Notes under the pieces: model-generated
Told to the model about the DNA's origin: nothing
What the model saw: the letters and a program-made list of their open reading frames with translations, nothing else
Database searches by the model: none
Position numbers and translations under genes: made by a program
NCBI GenBank assembly: GCA_943787375.1
Contig: CALSME010000005.1
Span: forward strand, 248,001 to 312,000
Length of the DNA stretch: 64,000 bases
Direction of reading: 5' to 3'
From: an uncultured Polaribacter sp.
Lineage (GTDB): Bacteria > Bacteroidota > Bacteroidia > Flavobacteriales > Flavobacteriaceae
In this document: positions 17,078 through 26,327 of the stretch, one piece after another
How positions within the stretch are numbered: the stretch's first letter is position 1
How the letters are laid out: every line of letters begins with the position of its first letter

Positions 17078-19297
17078 TTATACCATCCCTAAGTCCATTA
17101 AAGGTAAGGTTCTTACTCGTTTTCCTGTTGCATTAAAAATAGCATTACAGATCGCAGGAGCAATAACAGGAACTCCAGGTTCCCCAACCCCAGTTGGTGC
17201 CGTTTCCATATTGTCAATAATAGTAATGTCAATGTTTGGTGCATCTATCATACGCGTCATTGGATAATCATGAAAGTTACTCTGTTCAATAGCACCTTCT
17301 TTTGCGGTGATTTTTCCAAACAATGTAAACGACATTCCAAAAATGGCAGCACCTTCTAATTGATTTTTAACATTGTCTTTGTTCAATACCAATCCACAAT
17401 CAATAGCTGTCCAAATATTTTCTACTTTTATTTTATCATCTTTTGAAGAAACTTCTACCACAGTGGCAACATAACTATAAAAACTATAATGAACGGCCAA
17501 ACCTAAGCCATGGCCTTCCGGTAATTTTATGCCCCAATTTGCTTTTTCTGTAGCGGTTCTTAAAACATTTTTGAAACGTTTTGAATCAAAAGGATAGGCA
17601 GATTTTCCTTGAATAATGCGGTCTTTTCCGAGAAGTTCTATATGGAATGCTAAAGGGTCTTTGTTTGCTTTTGCTGCCAATTCATCGATAAAGGAATTGA
17701 TTCCAAATCCACTATGTATATGAATAACAGAGCGCATCCAACCAATTCGAAGATGGGCTTCTGCTTTCGCATTCTCAAATCTGAAATTTTCAATCTGATA
17801 AGGGTTGTTGATAAATCCTTGTCCCAATTCAAAACCAGATGCATAATCTGATAATGGCTTAAAGCTAGAAACGATAGAAGGAAAGGCAACTTTGTGTAAC
17901 CAACCCGAAACTTGCCCGTTTTTGTCTAGCGAACCTTTGATCGATTGTGTACTAGATGAATGATAAAAACTATGCTGTATATCATCTTCACGCGTCCAAA
18001 CTACTTGAACAGGTGCATTTATTTCTTTGGATAATGCAACTGCTTCAACAACAAAATCTGACTTTGATTTTCGTCCAAATCCACCTCCTAAAAAAGTAAT
18101 ATTCACTGTTACATTTTGAATATCTAAATTGAAAAAATGTGCGATTTCACTTCTTGCCGTTTGCGGATCCTGCACGGGAGCCCAGACCTCACATCGATCT
18201 CCTTGAAACCAAGCCGTCGCATTGGGTACTTCCATAGGAGCGTGCACCAAATGTGGTACATGGTATGTCGCTTCAATAACCTGTTCACTTTCTTTAAATG
18301 CATTCGTAACATTTCCACGACTACCAGGAACCAGTTTTCCGTTTTCTAGTAAACGCTCGTTAATTTTTTGATCGTAAGTATCGGTATTGTACGCTTTGTT
18401 GTCTCCAAAATCCCAATCAATTTCTAAGTTTAATTTTCCTTGAAAAGCAGCCCAAGTATTATTGGCAATGACTGCAACACCACCCAACATTCCGAAAAAT
18501 TTTCCAGTAGGCGGAATCATTCGATCCATTTTGATGATTTTTTCAACGCCGGAAATTTCTTCAGCAGCGGATTTATCGACGCTTTTTATAGTTCCAAAAG
18601 TAACTGGGCATCGTGCAATGGCAGCAAACCTCATATTTGGAATTCTTTTGTCAATACCATATACCGCAGTTCCGTGTGTAAAATCTTTTAGATCAACACT
18701 TTTTAGCGTCTTTCCAATGTATTTAAAATTTTCAGTTTCTTTTAGTGTGATTTCTTCAGATTCTGAGAGGGTGATTTTTGATGCTTCTTCCACCAAATCA
18801 CCAAAGAAAATTTTCTCTTTTGTTTTGGTATTCACGATGTAGTGATTCTCTGCAATGCAATCGTTTTTGGAAACGTTCCATTTTTTTGCTGCTGCAGCAA
18901 TCAACATCATTTTTGCAGTTGCGCCCATTTTACGCATGGGTGCCAACATTGTTCTTACACTTCGAGAACCATCTGTATTTTGATTGCCATATTTTTCATC
19001 TCCAGTTGCTTGTTTTAAAGAAATATAACTCCAGTCAGCTTCTAATTCATCTGCAATTGCGGAAGCTAATGAAGTTCGGATTCCTTGTCCCATTTCAGAA
19101 CGAGACGCAATTAAAGTGATCTTTCCATCTTTTTTAATATTGATGAAAAGATTGGGAGCAAACCCGTTTTCGGCTGTCAATTTTGGAATAAAATCCTTTT
19201 TGTCTCCAGTTGTACTGCACCCTAAAAGAATTCCTCCTGAGGCCAAACCAAATACTTTTACAAAGTTTCTTCTACTTAAGTTCTGAATCTTAGTCAT
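17078..19297 (-). CDS. Molybdopterin-binding hydroxylase large subunit (IorB/aldehyde oxidase type)
   Basis: A 739-residue large subunit of a xanthine dehydrogenase-family enzyme. The N-terminus carries a twin-arginine signal LSRRNFVKVFGLASGGILLGC, so the folded, cofactor-loaded enzyme is probably exported by Tat; the cysteine also looks like a lipobox. Cofactor motifs include ASRSEMGQGIRTSLASA, GGGFGRKSKSDFVVEAVAL and the C-terminal GVGEPGVPVIAPAICNA with the catalytic glutamate. This resembles isoquinoline 1-oxidoreductase beta subunits; the real substrate is unknown. I chose ATG 19297, which overlaps the upstream gene by 8 bases; a longer open frame lacks the Tat start context. Confidence 0.88.
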   Translation of the reverse strand: MTKIQNLSRRNFVKVFGLASGGILLGCSTTGDKKDFIPKLTAENGFAPNLFINIKKDGKITLIASRSEMGQGIRTSLASAIADELEADWSYISLKQATGDEKYGNQNTDGSRSVRTMLAPMRKMGATAKMMLIAAAAKKWNVSKNDCIAENHYIVNTKTKEKIFFGDLVEEASKITLSESEEITLKETENFKYIGKTLKSVDLKDFTHGTAVYGIDKRIPNMRFAAIARCPVTFGTIKSVDKSAAEEISGVEKIIKMDRMIPPTGKFFGMLGGVAVIANNTWAAFQGKLNLEIDWDFGDNKAYNTDTYDQKINERLLENGKLVPGSRGNVTNAFKESEQVIEATYHVPHLVHAPMEVPNATAWFQGDRCEVWAPVQDPQTARSEIAHFFNLDIQNVTVNITFLGGGFGRKSKSDFVVEAVALSKEINAPVQVVWTREDDIQHSFYHSSSTQSIKGSLDKNGQVSGWLHKVAFPSIVSSFKPLSDYASGFELGQGFINNPYQIENFRFENAKAEAHLRIGWMRSVIHIHSGFGINSFIDELAAKANKDPLAFHIELLGKDRIIQGKSAYPFDSKRFKNVLRTATEKANWGIKLPEGHGLGLAVHYSFYSYVATVVEVSSKDDKIKVENIWTAIDCGLVLNKDNVKNQLEGAAIFGMSFTLFGKITAKEGAIEQSNFHDYPMTRMIDAPNIDITIIDNMETAPTGVGEPGVPVIAPAICNAIFNATGKRVRTLPLMDLGMV

Positions 19298-19754
19298 GAC
19301 TATTTGATTTAAGTTCGACAGCTTTATGAATGGCTTTTTTAATTCGGGTATAGGTTCCACATCTACAAATATTGCCACTCATAGCCTTGTCAATGTCTTC
19401 ATTTGTAGGTTTTTCTGTGTTGTCTAATAGTGCGGTAGCAGCAATTAATTGCCCAGATTGGCAATATCCACATTGTGGTACATTGCCTTCATTCCAAGCT
19501 GCTCGTAAAAATTCTAAATTTTCTGAAGAACCTTCAATCGTGAATATTTCTTTTCCTTCTGCATAGGAAACTGGAATGCTGCATGATTTTGTTAAGTTGC
19601 CGTTGATTAATACGGAGCAAGCGCCACATTGACTAACTCCACAGCCATATTTTGTACCTGTTAAGCCAATAATGTCTCTAATTGCCCATAGCAAAGGCAT
19701 TTCATTTTGCGCTTCAATGGAAAAAGATTTTCCGTTTATTGAAAGTGATTTCAT
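19290..19754 (-). CDS. (2Fe-2S)-binding subunit of the molybdenum hydroxylase (IorA type)
   Basis: A 154-residue small subunit that binds two [2Fe-2S] clusters. The plant-type cluster is GCGVSQCGACSVLING; the C-terminal helical cluster has QCGYCQSGQ and GNICRCGTYTRIKKA. It passes electrons from the molybdopterin subunit to an acceptor, likely a cytochrome c not seen nearby. It has no Tat signal and would be co-exported with its partner. It is the first gene of the two-gene operon, overlapping the large subunit by 8 bases. No FAD subunit, XdhC or molybdopterin synthesis gene is in the window. Confidence 0.92.
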   Translation of the reverse strand: MKSLSINGKSFSIEAQNEMPLLWAIRDIIGLTGTKYGCGVSQCGACSVLINGNLTKSCSIPVSYAEGKEIFTIEGSSENLEFLRAAWNEGNVPQCGYCQSGQLIAATALLDNTEKPTNEDIDKAMSGNICRCGTYTRIKKAIHKAVELKSNSHD

Positions 19755-19817
19755 AATTCCTGAAAATTTATTTCAGCAAGTTACGTTTTTTTTGAATTGA
19801 TAAAAAGCAGTAAAAAA

Positions 19818-20702
19818 TTATTTTTGAAATAAGTGGGTAAAAGCTTCTGAGACTGTTTTAAATTCAAACTGAAAATTGGTTGCCTTTACTTTTTTAGAAG
19901 ATAATCTACTTCCTTCTAAAAGAATGACGGCCAATTCTCCAAAAACAAGTTTTAGTAAGAACTCTGGTACTGCTATTGGTAGATAAGGCCTTTTGATACT
20001 TTTTGCTAATGTTTTTGAAAAGGATGTACTGGTCTGAAAATCGGGGGCAACGGCATTGAAAATCCCTGTAATATTTTGCTCAATTACATGTATGTATAAG
20101 TTGCACAAGTCGTCAAGATGAATCCAAGACAAGTATTGTTTTCCTGAACCTAAAGGGGAAATGATAGGCGTTTTCATTTTTTGGAGTGCGCCTCCTTTTT
20201 TAGATAAAACTATGCCGGTTCTTAGAAGGGTGACGGGTATTTTTAAAGTCTCAAACTGTTGGGCAGCTTTTTCCCATTGAAGACAAACATTACCAAGAAA
20301 GTCAGTACCTGCAATGTCGGTCTCTGTGTAGATTGTATCGGTTGTTTTTGCACCATAGAAATTACTTCCAGATGCCGAAATAAATCCTTTTAAAGGAATG
20401 CTCAATGTTTTTATTTTCGAATACAAGAGGTTGGCCGTAGCTACTCTACTGTCAATAATAACTTTCTTACGTTCGGAAGTCCAGCGTTTGTCTGCAATTC
20501 CGGCACCTGCCAGATGGATGATATAGTCTAAATCTAGCAATGCTTCTTCATCAATATAGTCATTGACTACATCCCATTTATATTCATTTTCTGCTGAAGG
20601 GGTTCTACTTAAAATTCGGACCTTGTGTTTTTTCTTAAGTAAAAACTCAGTAAGCCTTTTGCCTACCAACCCGGTTCCCCCGGTAATCAATATGTTTGCC
20701 AT
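19818..20702 (-). CDS. TIGR01777 family oxidoreductase (SDR39U1-like)
   Basis: A 294-residue extended short-chain dehydrogenase-like protein. The nucleotide-binding GGTGLVGKRL is at the N-terminus, IIHLAGAGIADKRW follows, and the family's LLRTGIVLSKKGGALQKM and SWIHLDDLCNLYIHVIE blocks are clear. The C-terminal DUF1731-like segment PYLPIAVPEFLLKLVFGELAVILLEGSR is present. Members (YfcH, SulA-like) have no proven reaction. It stands alone between the hydroxylase operon and the metalloprotease, with a long stem-loop region upstream at 20719-20847. Confidence 0.9.
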   Translation of the reverse strand: MANILITGGTGLVGKRLTEFLLKKKHKVRILSRTPSAENEYKWDVVNDYIDEEALLDLDYIIHLAGAGIADKRWTSERKKVIIDSRVATANLLYSKIKTLSIPLKGFISASGSNFYGAKTTDTIYTETDIAGTDFLGNVCLQWEKAAQQFETLKIPVTLLRTGIVLSKKGGALQKMKTPIISPLGSGKQYLSWIHLDDLCNLYIHVIEQNITGIFNAVAPDFQTSTSFSKTLAKSIKRPYLPIAVPEFLLKLVFGELAVILLEGSRLSSKKVKATNFQFEFKTVSEAFTHLFQK

Positions 20703-20718
20703 TTTACAAAAATAAAAA

Positions 20719-20847
20719 AGAAGCTGCTTAAAAAGCTAGTTTTTATAACGAATGTCACATGGAGTTCTTGAAATGTATTTCTTTTATTATAAATACCTTC
20801 GATTCGCTTCGATTGACACGCTAAAACTTATATTTTAAACAGCTTCT
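20719..20847. repeat. Nested inverted-repeat element with a terminator-like outer stem
   Basis: AGAAGCTGCTTAAA at 20719-20732 faces TTTAAACAGCTTCT at 20834-20847 (13 of 14 pair). Between them are weaker arms, GTCACATGG near 20754 and GATTGACAC at 20811-20819. Read on the minus strand, the outer stem ends in a T-rich run (AAAAATAAAAAAG complement), so it may terminate the metalloprotease transcript. The inner arms resemble the dispersed GTCA...TGAC palindromes of flavobacterial intergenic regions. Confidence 0.5.
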
Positions 20848-20868
20848 CTGTGAAGCCTTGTATAAAAA

Positions 20869-23496
20869 TTATTTAATTTCTTTCATGGCATTAGTAATTA
20901 ATGTCTTTAGGTGATTTTTGTGTGCTTTTGTAGCAATATCACCAGATCCATTACTTACCCAAAATTTAATGGTTTTTAAATTGTAAATCGCCATCGATTT
21001 TGCAGCTATTGGATAGCGACTACTTGATTTTCCAGTAATCATTTTTATCAATCCCTTTGTATAGGCAGCTTGTAGATTTTGGCGAAAAGAGTTGATGGTT
21101 CCATTCACGTCTGGTTTGAACATGATGTTGTTTAAGTCTGTCATGTAGGTTGCGAGCTTGTATTTGTTGCCATACAATTCAGAATTGGAAATTCTTTGGA
21201 GGGTGTTCGGATGTGTAATATGTGCTAAAACGCGCGTTTGATAGCTCAATATTTGTTCGTGAATTTTTGGGTCTTCGGGGCCGCCAAAGAAATTGTAGCC
21301 TCGTCTTTGGTTTGCCAAATAGTTGTATACATCTTTAGGGACTGTAAATGCATCGGGAGCAAAAACATATTTTTTTAATGCCTTCAACGCTCTTTTTTGA
21401 TCGGCTAAACTTACCGGTGTATAAGGCATTGTTTCGCTAGTACCTGGTTTGGATCTGTCTACATACACCCCACCAATAAATCTTGAGATTACATTAGCTG
21501 CAGTTGCCGATTGTCCACTTAAAATGTAATAAGCTTGTCTTAATTGCATATAGGAATCTCCAGAATTACCAAAACGAGTTTTGATCTCTTTCATCATGGA
21601 ATTTACGAGTTCAATTCGATCTATAGAATATCCAATTTGATCATTAGACAAATCACCAATCATGACTCTTGGATCAATTGCTTTTCCAGGAGATCGCATG
21701 TCATCGGCATCATTTCCAAAAATTAATTCAGGTTCCGTAGATCTTGCTAATAAAGCCGCTCTTTCTGTTTTTGATTTAAATGGCATATAGCCAAACTGAA
21801 TCGCCCAAACGTCATAAGGCCCTACTGCCATATCATAATATTGTCCTTGCTTACCTCGGTCTTTGGTTAAATTAATACCTGCATAATCCATCACCGAACC
21901 TGTTAAAGCTTTTCCTTTAATGAAATCGGCATCAGCCAACTGTGCTGGTGAGAATAATTGACTTGCTTTCATATTGTGGTTCAACCCTAATGTATGACCA
22001 ATTTCGTGCATTATTAAAGATTTCATTCCTTGCTCTTTCAGACCTTCCATTTCTAACTCTGAAGCTCCTGTTGCGGATAAAACTGTATTTCCAAAGAGGG
22101 TGTTTTCGTGCATCAAGTGTCCTTTAGAACAAAATAAATGATTGTTTTTATTTTGAAAGAATTTTACTTTTTCTTCTGCTTCCGTTTCAGCGGTAAAGTT
22201 TATAGCAGCTGCATTATTAAAAATACGGTCATAATAAACTCTGTTGGTAAAATGTACGTACTCTAACATGATATCGGCACCTAAAATTTCACCTGTTCGT
22301 GGGTTTACAAAACTAGGTCCATAGCCACCAAAAGGAGGGTTTGGAGAAGAGGTCCAACGCAATACATTGTACCGAACGTCTCCGGCATCCCAATCGGCAT
22401 CATCGGGTTGAACCTTTACCACCATTGCATTCTTGAATCCTGCTTTTTCAAAAGCTTCATTCCATGCGAGTACTCCTTGTTTTATGGTTTCTCTAAACTC
22501 AATAGGAGTCGTATTTTCAATCCACCAAGTAATGGGAGTTATCGGTTCAGAAATCGCCAATTCCGGATTTTTTTTGACCAATTTCCATCGGTGAATAAAA
22601 TCTCTATAATTAACAATATCAGTTGAGGTCATATTGTTTGTTTGGGTTAAAAAATACCCAACTCTCGGATCGTCCAATCTTGTAGTATAGTCATCCGCTG
22701 GCATTTTCATAAACGTATGAAAAACTTTGATAGAGACATTTCGTCCATCGGTAACCGCTGCACTCCCTCCATTTAAAACAGCTGGATTGTTGTATACATA
22801 CTCTGTTTTTACATTGGTGTTTTCGGGATAATTTTTTATGGCTTCAATCTTTGACTTTCCTTTGTCAAATTTACCAAGTTTAAAAGCTAAAGGAGATTGT
22901 CCTGGAAATCTAGGTCCTTTAATTCTTGTAAAAGTTTCAGAGAGAAACAACCCATCTGCAGCAATCAAATACGCTCCTTTTTTTGTGTCGGAGGCTAATA
23001 GTTTTCCACTAGCAATCACCGCATGGCTAATGTTCGCATTGGCAGATTTGGAAATGGCGTTGTTCTTGTCAAAATAAAACGCGGTATTTGGTGCTACAAA
23101 TTCTATTCTATTAAAGTATTTTTTTACATGAAAAACACTTGATCCCCGGTAAGCTCCTCTAAATTGACCCGCTTCTGTTACTCCATCTGCAATTTGAGAA
23201 AAGTAAATAAAGTCTTTGTTTAATTGGTCTTCTTTTATCAATAACTTAGTTGCACCGGTAACAGTATCTTGAAAAATGGTAAATAAACCTTCAATCTTCT
23301 TACTGCTTTCTGTCAGTTCTTTTATCGTTTTTGCTTTCTTTTTTGGGCTCTTTTTCTTAGCAATTACTGCTGTTTTTGATGCCGCTTTCTTTTTTTTCTT
23401 CCAAAATTGTGCATTTGCGTCTTGTACTCCAACAAATAGGAATGCTAGAAACAAAGAACAAAGAATTTTAAATGATGAGATTTTTTTTGGTTTCAT
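20869..23496 (-). CDS. Secreted zinc-dependent metalloprotease (DUF5117/DUF4953 type)
   Basis: An 875-residue exported protein with a signal peptide ending near VQDANAQ (residue 30), followed by a very lysine-rich stretch at residues 33-60. A DUF5117-like region covers about residues 80-330. The metzincin zinc motif HEIGHTLGLNHN lies at 497-508 (His497, Glu498, His501, His507), followed by GSVMDYAGIN, a Met-turn. The C-terminal part (about 640-870) is helical. No T9SS domain is seen. The family is large and uncharacterised; substrate unknown. It is divergent from the VWA gene at 23685. Confidence 0.9.
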   Translation of the reverse strand: MKPKKISSFKILCSLFLAFLFVGVQDANAQFWKKKKKAASKTAVIAKKKSPKKKAKTIKELTESSKKIEGLFTIFQDTVTGATKLLIKEDQLNKDFIYFSQIADGVTEAGQFRGAYRGSSVFHVKKYFNRIEFVAPNTAFYFDKNNAISKSANANISHAVIASGKLLASDTKKGAYLIAADGLFLSETFTRIKGPRFPGQSPLAFKLGKFDKGKSKIEAIKNYPENTNVKTEYVYNNPAVLNGGSAAVTDGRNVSIKVFHTFMKMPADDYTTRLDDPRVGYFLTQTNNMTSTDIVNYRDFIHRWKLVKKNPELAISEPITPITWWIENTTPIEFRETIKQGVLAWNEAFEKAGFKNAMVVKVQPDDADWDAGDVRYNVLRWTSSPNPPFGGYGPSFVNPRTGEILGADIMLEYVHFTNRVYYDRIFNNAAAINFTAETEAEEKVKFFQNKNNHLFCSKGHLMHENTLFGNTVLSATGASELEMEGLKEQGMKSLIMHEIGHTLGLNHNMKASQLFSPAQLADADFIKGKALTGSVMDYAGINLTKDRGKQGQYYDMAVGPYDVWAIQFGYMPFKSKTERAALLARSTEPELIFGNDADDMRSPGKAIDPRVMIGDLSNDQIGYSIDRIELVNSMMKEIKTRFGNSGDSYMQLRQAYYILSGQSATAANVISRFIGGVYVDRSKPGTSETMPYTPVSLADQKRALKALKKYVFAPDAFTVPKDVYNYLANQRRGYNFFGGPEDPKIHEQILSYQTRVLAHITHPNTLQRISNSELYGNKYKLATYMTDLNNIMFKPDVNGTINSFRQNLQAAYTKGLIKMITGKSSSRYPIAAKSMAIYNLKTIKFWVSNGSGDIATKAHKNHLKTLITNAMKEIK

Positions 23497-23684
23497 ATCT
23501 AAATTTGATTTGGGTTAATTTTTTGTAAATTACTTTTTATGGAGTACTTCTACTGTTAAATTTATGATAAAATTAATGATCGTGATGTGCCTGTTTTATT
23601 TTTGAAAAAAAATGATGAGTAGAATATAGAGGAAAGCGATGAGAATCTTTTTTTAGATGTTTAATAAACCGTATTTTTATCATA

Positions 23685-24809
23685 ATGAAAAAAAGTACTA
23701 CAAGAAAAGGATTTGTTTTTAAAACATACGAAGCAGAAAATCAATCTCCTTTTGAAATGTTATTCGAAATTTTTAAAGAATTGATCACCCATACTTCGGG
23801 CGATTTTGAAGAAGCCATTGATTGGTTACGTTCATTAGATAAAGAATACAAGCTGACTACTGAAGCCTATACAATTGACGATTTCATTGAAGATCTTACG
23901 AAAAAAGGATTCATAAAAAAGGAAATAGACGCCAATGGATTGGGCGCTACAAAAATAACTGCCAAAACAGAACGGTCGATTCGTCAGCAAGCATTAAACC
24001 ATATTTTTGGAAAAATAAAGAGGAGTGGGTCGGGAAGTCATAAAAGCAAATCCCCTGGAATTGGAGATGCGCAGACCGGCAATTTTAGAAACTATCAATT
24101 TGGTGATGCTTTGGATAAAGTTTCTATCACTGAAAGCATTCGAAACGCTCAGATAAATAACGGCATCGATGATTTTCGTTTGACAGAAAACGATTTGGTC
24201 GTGGAAGAAACACTTCACAAAAGCCAAATGAGCACTGTCTTAATGATTGACATTAGTCATTCAATGATTTTATATGGTGAAGATAGAATTACTCCAGCTA
24301 AAAAAGTTGCCATGGCATTGGCAGAATTAATTACAACGCGATATCCAAAAGATACGCTAGATATTATAGTCTTCGGAAATGATGCTTGGTCCATTAAAAT
24401 TAAAGATTTGCCGTACTTACAAGTGGGGCCTTACCATACAAACACGGTTGCTGGGTTAAATCTTGCGATGGATTTACTCCGAAGAAAACGAAATACCAAC
24501 AAACAAATTTTTATGATCACAGATGGAAAACCAAGCTGTTTGCGCTTGCCCGACGGTCAATACTATAAAAACAGTAACGGGTTAGATTCCTACATTGTAA
24601 ATAAATGCTACGCCATGGCAAAGCAGGCTAAAAAGCTACACATTCCAATCACCACTTTTATGATTGCAAAAGATCCGTATCTCATGCAATTTGTAAGTGC
24701 ATTTGCAAAAGCAAATCAAGGAAAAGCATTTTATACAGGTTTAAAAGGTTTAGGAGAAATGATTTTTGAGGATTATGAAACGAATCGGAAAAAGAATATT
24801 AAAGCATAA
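23685..24809 (+). CDS. VWA domain-containing protein paired with an AAA+ ATPase
   Basis: A 374-residue soluble protein. Residues 1-180 are mostly helical and lack a clear domain. A von Willebrand factor A domain covers about 185-365, with the metal-ion-dependent adhesion site DISHS (Asp189, Ser191, Ser193) and FMITDGKPSCL further on. In BchD/CobT-like and MoxR systems such a protein is the metal-dependent partner that docks onto an AAA+ ring. The ATPase gene follows 47 bases downstream, so the two form a unit. No signal peptide. The client is unknown. Confidence 0.88.
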   Translation: MKKSTTRKGFVFKTYEAENQSPFEMLFEIFKELITHTSGDFEEAIDWLRSLDKEYKLTTEAYTIDDFIEDLTKKGFIKKEIDANGLGATKITAKTERSIRQQALNHIFGKIKRSGSGSHKSKSPGIGDAQTGNFRNYQFGDALDKVSITESIRNAQINNGIDDFRLTENDLVVEETLHKSQMSTVLMIDISHSMILYGEDRITPAKKVAMALAELITTRYPKDTLDIIVFGNDAWSIKIKDLPYLQVGPYHTNTVAGLNLAMDLLRRKRNTNKQIFMITDGKPSCLRLPDGQYYKNSNGLDSYIVNKCYAMAKQAKKLHIPITTFMIAKDPYLMQFVSAFAKANQGKAFYTGLKGLGEMIFEDYETNRKKNIKA

Positions 24810-24856
24810 AAAAAACAGGAACAAAACGGCAAAGTTTGTTTCAGATACTAAAATAG

Positions 24857-26323
24857 ATGAACATAAGTAAGATTACAACATTAGGCGCATTAAAAAAATC
24901 AGGATATCAGTCAAAATCGATTAAAGAGGAGTTGAGAGAGAATCTGATTAGTAAAATGATGAGTAAGGAAACTGTTTTTAAGGGCGTTCACGGGTATGAA
25001 AATACAGTGATTCCAGAATTAGAGCGCGCAATTTTAAGCAAGCATAATATCAATTTATTAGGGTTGCGAGGTCAGGCAAAAACACGATTGGCAAGGTTAA
25101 TGGTGAATTTGTTGGACGAATATATACCTGTAGTTGAGGGATCTGAAATTAATGACGATCCGTTACATCCAATTTCGAGATTTGCGAAGGAGTTGATTTC
25201 GGAAAAAGGAGACAAGACACCTATTTTTTGGCTGCACAGATCGGCACGTTTTGCAGAAAAACTAGCAACCCCAGATGTAACGGTTGCTGATATTATTGGA
25301 GATGTAGATCCCATAAAAGCAGCGAACTTAAAACTGAGTTATGCCGATGATCGCGTACTTCATTATGGAATGATTCCAAGAGCAAATCGATGCATTTTTG
25401 TAATTAATGAATTGCCAGATTTACAAGCCAGAATTCAGGTTGCACTGTTTAATATTTTGCAAGAAGGAGATATTCAAATCAGAGGATTTAAATTGCGATT
25501 GCCGCTGGACATGCAATTTGTATTTACAGCAAATCCAGAAGATTATACCAATAGGGGGAGCATTGTAACGCCTCTTAAAGACCGTATTGGCTCTCAGATT
25601 TTAACACATTATCCTGAAGACATTGAAACTGCCAAGAAAATAACACAGCAAGAAACTCACAGAAGCGATGATCAACAAGCTGGGATTCAAGTTCCAGAGC
25701 TGGCCAAAGATTTGTTAGAGCAAATTGTTTTTGAGGCAAGAGAAAGTGAATACATCGATCCTAAAAGCGGGGTGAGTGCACGATTAAGTATTTCAGCTTA
25801 CGAAAACCTACTAAGTACGGCAGAACGAAGAGCTTTGCTTTGTGGTGAAGAAAAAACAATGCTTCGTTTGAGTGATTTTGATGGAATCATCCCGGCCATT
25901 ACCGGAAAAGTAGAATTGGTCTATGAAGGAGAGCAAGAAGGCGCGCAAATCGTCGCAGAAAATTTAATTAAAAAAGCGATTAAAACGTTATTTCCAACCT
26001 ATTTTCCTGTCATTAAGAAATTGGAAAAGCAAGAAGATGAATCTCCTTATGATGACATTGTCTCCTGGTTCTTTAATGCCGATGGAGATTTTGAGTTGTT
26101 GGATGAGTATACAGATAAGGCCTACAAAAAGGAGCTCAATAAAATAAAGCCATTGGATGATTTCTTAGAGAAGTACCAGCCCAATATGAACAAAAAAGAC
26201 AGCTATTTCGTGAAAGAATTTGTGCTTTGGGCTTTGGTTGAATTTGAGAAATTAAGCAAGCACAGATATGCAGAAGGAACTCAATTTAAAGATCCTTACG
26301 GAAGTTTTATGAGCGGCCTGTAA
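24857..26323 (+). CDS. AAA+ ATPase, magnesium-chelatase/MoxR-like
   Basis: A 488-residue AAA+ protein. The Walker A region reads GLRGQAKTR (residues 69-77), where the usual GxxGxGKT has alanine for the third glycine. Walker B is IFVINE (180-185), with asparagine in place of the usual aspartate. LPDLQARIQVALFNILQEGDIQIRG and a sensor region FVFTANPEDYTNRGSIVTPLKDR are ChlI-like. The C-terminal 130 residues are acidic and helical. Annotation as magnesium chelatase in databases reflects similarity only; no chlorophyll genes are present. With the VWA protein it likely remodels an unknown target. Confidence 0.87.
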   Translation: MNISKITTLGALKKSGYQSKSIKEELRENLISKMMSKETVFKGVHGYENTVIPELERAILSKHNINLLGLRGQAKTRLARLMVNLLDEYIPVVEGSEINDDPLHPISRFAKELISEKGDKTPIFWLHRSARFAEKLATPDVTVADIIGDVDPIKAANLKLSYADDRVLHYGMIPRANRCIFVINELPDLQARIQVALFNILQEGDIQIRGFKLRLPLDMQFVFTANPEDYTNRGSIVTPLKDRIGSQILTHYPEDIETAKKITQQETHRSDDQQAGIQVPELAKDLLEQIVFEARESEYIDPKSGVSARLSISAYENLLSTAERRALLCGEEKTMLRLSDFDGIIPAITGKVELVYEGEQEGAQIVAENLIKKAIKTLFPTYFPVIKKLEKQEDESPYDDIVSWFFNADGDFELLDEYTDKAYKKELNKIKPLDDFLEKYQPNMNKKDSYFVKEFVLWALVEFEKLSKHRYAEGTQFKDPYGSFMSGL

Positions 26324-26327
26324 TCGC

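Noticed and set aside
19298..19378. 27-codon extension of the molybdopterin subunit into the iron-sulfur gene
   Set aside because: It would place the Tat signal inside the protein; ATG 19297 gives a proper signal position.
24857..26323. Magnesium chelatase for chlorophyll or cobalamin
   Set aside because: No bch, chl or cob genes are in the window, and the Walker motifs are atypical; the resemblance is only at superfamily level.
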